From assembly GCA_900316125.1 (NCBI GenBank), contig ONBO01000015.1, positions 1 to 64,000 of the forward strand: a DNA stretch of 64,000 nt, read 5' to 3'. A model generated the notes under the pieces. It saw only the letters and a program-made list of their open reading frames with translations. It did no database searches and was not told the origin of the DNA. This document shows, in pieces, positions 62,449 to 64,000 of this stretch. Both the position numbers and the translations under genes were made by a program. Within the stretch, counting starts at the first letter, position 1. Each line of letters opens with the position of its first letter. Source of the stretch: an uncultured Bacteroidales bacterium (GTDB taxonomy: Bacteria > Bacteroidota > Bacteroidia > Bacteroidales > Paludibacteraceae).

Positions 62449-64000
62449 ATGAGAAAAGTTTTTATTGCATTTTTATTTTTGATTCCTGCCTTTACAGGAG
62501 CTTTTGAGTTGCGCCAACCAATGGATATTCCTATTGTGCTGGCGGCTAATTGTGGAGAGTTAAGACCAAACCATTTTCACTCCGGTTTGGATATGAAGAC
62601 CAATCAGCAGATTGGCCAGCCTGTGTATTCTGTTTATGACGGCTATCTGGCGCGCATAAACGTATCATCGGTGGGGTATGGCAACTGTCTTTACGTAAAT
62701 CATCCTGAGATTGGGCTCACATCAGTGTACGCTCATCTTGACAGTTTTGAACCTGCCATTGACTCCATCCTGAAGGCCAAGCAGTATGAATTGGGTGAGT
62801 TTGAAGTTGATTTCACTCTTGATTCATTGCAGGTCCCTCTAAAGAAGGGTGAAAGGATAGCTACGAGCGGTAACACCGGCTCATCCGGCGGTCCTCATCT
62901 TCATTTTGAAATTAGAGACATGGTTACTGAGGAGGTTCATGACCCTCAGATGTACTATAACATTGAAGATAACACGCGTCCGCGTTTCCATAAGATATAT
63001 ATAGTGCCTATGCCAGGTGAAGGTGTGGTGGCTGGTAGTGCTGAGAAAAAAGGTTACACGGTTGAGGCCCTTAAGAGTAGCCCCGTGAAGGCCTACGGCA
63101 GAATAGGTATTGATGTGAGAGCTAATGATTATATGTCCGGGAATGCCAATGTGTACGGGGTACACTCTCTTAAAGTTGAGGTTGACGGCGTGACCACATT
63201 CCATTATGTACTTGATAAATTCAGCTTTGACAGCACTCGCTATATAAACTCATTCATAGACTACGCTATGTGGTACACAAAGCGTGAGATGACAATGAAA
63301 ACCTACCTGCCTGACAATCCTTGCCTTCAGTACATAAAGGAGCAGAAGGGCTCAGGGTATATTATCATAGATGAGAACAGGGATTACAAGATCAAGCTGA
63401 CTATTGATGATTTCCGGGGTAACACCAGCACCCTCAACTTTACAATCCAGGGTGACAGCACTGTGATACCTGTGGTTTCCGCTTATAACGGAGGAGAATA
63501 TTTTAACTGGAACATTCCTAATGAACTGAAAAGGGAGCATGCCTACTTATATGTGCCTAAGGCTTCACTCTACAACTCTATATATTTTAAGTATGCTGAG
63601 ATTCCTGATTCAACAGGATATAGTAATATACATCAGATGCACTATGCCACAGAACCTTTGCAGAAGTTCTGTACTTTGGTCATAGAGATGACTAATGACA
63701 CTCTTAAAAACAAGAGTGCCTATTATCTGGCTCAAAAGGACAGGAACGGAAACTGGTCATATATGGGAGGTACTTACCTAGACGGTGCTATGGAAGTTAG
63801 AACTCGCACTCTGGGTGATTACAAGGTGCTTGCTGACACCACGGCTCCGGCTGTGACTTTCCTTGGCAAGATAGGTTCTGTGATTAAGTTCCGTATATCA
63901 GACTCTCAGTCTGGCATAGGCGGATGGAAGGCTACCATTGATGGCAAACCGGCTATATTCGGCTATGACGCCAAGTCCAAGATTCTTTATTACCAATTTG
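62449..64000 (+). CDS. M23-family metallopeptidase, exported (partial, 3' end outside window)
   Basis: 517 codons from ATG 62449 (MRKVFIAFLFLIPAFTGA, a signal peptide) to the window end. The catalytic M23 domain is at the N-terminus: NHFHSGLDMKT supplies HxxxD, and GSSGGPHLHFEIRD supplies HxH, so unlike the M23-like protein at 25788 this one has an intact zinc site. An insertion (about residues 110-125, YELGEFEVDFTLDSLQVPLK) interrupts the domain. The rest is a long beta-rich C-terminal region seen in Bacteroidales M23 proteins. It should cut peptidoglycan cross-links in the periplasm or at the surface. It is monocistronic as far as seen. Confidence 0.9.
   Translation, partial: MRKVFIAFLFLIPAFTGAFELRQPMDIPIVLAANCGELRPNHFHSGLDMKTNQQIGQPVYSVYDGYLARINVSSVGYGNCLYVNHPEIGLTSVYAHLDSFEPAIDSILKAKQYELGEFEVDFTLDSLQVPLKKGERIATSGNTGSSGGPHLHFEIRDMVTEEVHDPQMYYNIEDNTRPRFHKIYIVPMPGEGVVAGSAEKKGYTVEALKSSPVKAYGRIGIDVRANDYMSGNANVYGVHSLKVEVDGVTTFHYVLDKFSFDSTRYINSFIDYAMWYTKREMTMKTYLPDNPCLQYIKEQKGSGYIIIDENRDYKIKLTIDDFRGNTSTLNFTIQGDSTVIPVVSAYNGGEYFNWNIPNELKREHAYLYVPKASLYNSIYFKYAEIPDSTGYSNIHQMHYATEPLQKFCTLVIEMTNDTLKNKSAYYLAQKDRNGNWSYMGGTYLDGAMEVRTRTLGDYKVLADTTAPAVTFLGKIGSVIKFRISDSQSGIGGWKATIDGKPAIFGYDAKSKILYYQF

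Overview
The window is chromosomal DNA from a member of the order Bacteroidales (phylum Bacteroidota). The main signs are SusC/SusD pairs, a type IX secretion (T9SS) factor of the PorZ family, Bacteroidales families such as DUF1599, DUF4465, TIGR02757 and the DoxX-thioredoxin BT_3928 type, and repeated promoter boxes of the Bacteroidetes form TTTG-N19/20-TAnnTTTG in place of E. coli -35/-10 boxes. Start codons mostly lack a Shine-Dalgarno sequence. The exact genus cannot be fixed from this sequence; a gut or rumen lineage related to Bacteroides/Prevotella is my inference. I saw no insertion sequence, prophage, integrase or CRISPR array.

Layout. 1-8.8 kb is mostly minus strand and housekeeping: a thioredoxin-like lipid/thiol protein (cut by the window edge), aminopeptidase P, porZ, rdgB, tpiA, a DoxX-thioredoxin protein and a DUF1599 protein, with rpsU alone on the plus strand. 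8.8-23.2 kb is an alpha-glucan (starch/maltodextrin) utilisation locus. Its minus arm holds a LacI-type regulator, a SusA-like GH13, an MFS sugar transporter and a surface GH13 lipoprotein. Its divergent plus arm holds SusC, SusD, an Ig/helical lipoprotein broken by an in-frame TAA, and a SusE/F-like lipoprotein. 23.2-30.1 kb carries rseP, dxr, a degenerate LytM/M23 protein, initiator tRNA-Met, gltX and a DUF187 GH10-like protein, with two copies of an intergenic palindromic element.

30.2-41.9 kb is a cobalamin operon: an adenosylcobalamin riboswitch with its own promoter, followed by a giant CUB/beta-helix/DUF4465 surface protein (split by a frameshift), a BtuG-like beta-propeller lipoprotein, two further exported proteins with T9SS-like tails, and a BtuB-like TonB-dependent receptor. 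The likely flow is capture of cobamide at the surface by BtuG and possibly the T9SS-exported partners, transfer through BtuB, and shut-off by the riboswitch when B12 is plentiful.

41.9-49.5 kb contains mfd, a TIGR02757 gene, a GH97 alpha-glucosidase (SusB type) ruined by an internal deletion, an unidentified strongly structured RNA with its own promoter and terminator, and an AT-rich PKD-repeat lipoprotein. 49.5-56.1 kb is a minus-strand set: pyrC, a polyprenol-phosphate glycosyltransferase, two small membrane proteins, aroE, a DedA protein, a TPR protein and an AI-2E family permease. 56.1-64 kb is plus strand: an acidic conserved protein, rsmI, a coiled-coil lipoprotein, a HAD nucleotidase, tatD, tRNA-Ser(GGA), an ExbB-X-ExbD-ExbD energising complex and a truncated M23 peptidase.

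Three genes in this window are disrupted in three different ways (nonsense codon, 1-base frameshift, internal deletion), two of them in alpha-glucan genes. The most interesting unexplained items are the structured RNA near 48.1 kb, the T9SS-tailed B12 operon proteins, and a set of promoters placed so close to start codons that the mRNAs should be leaderless.
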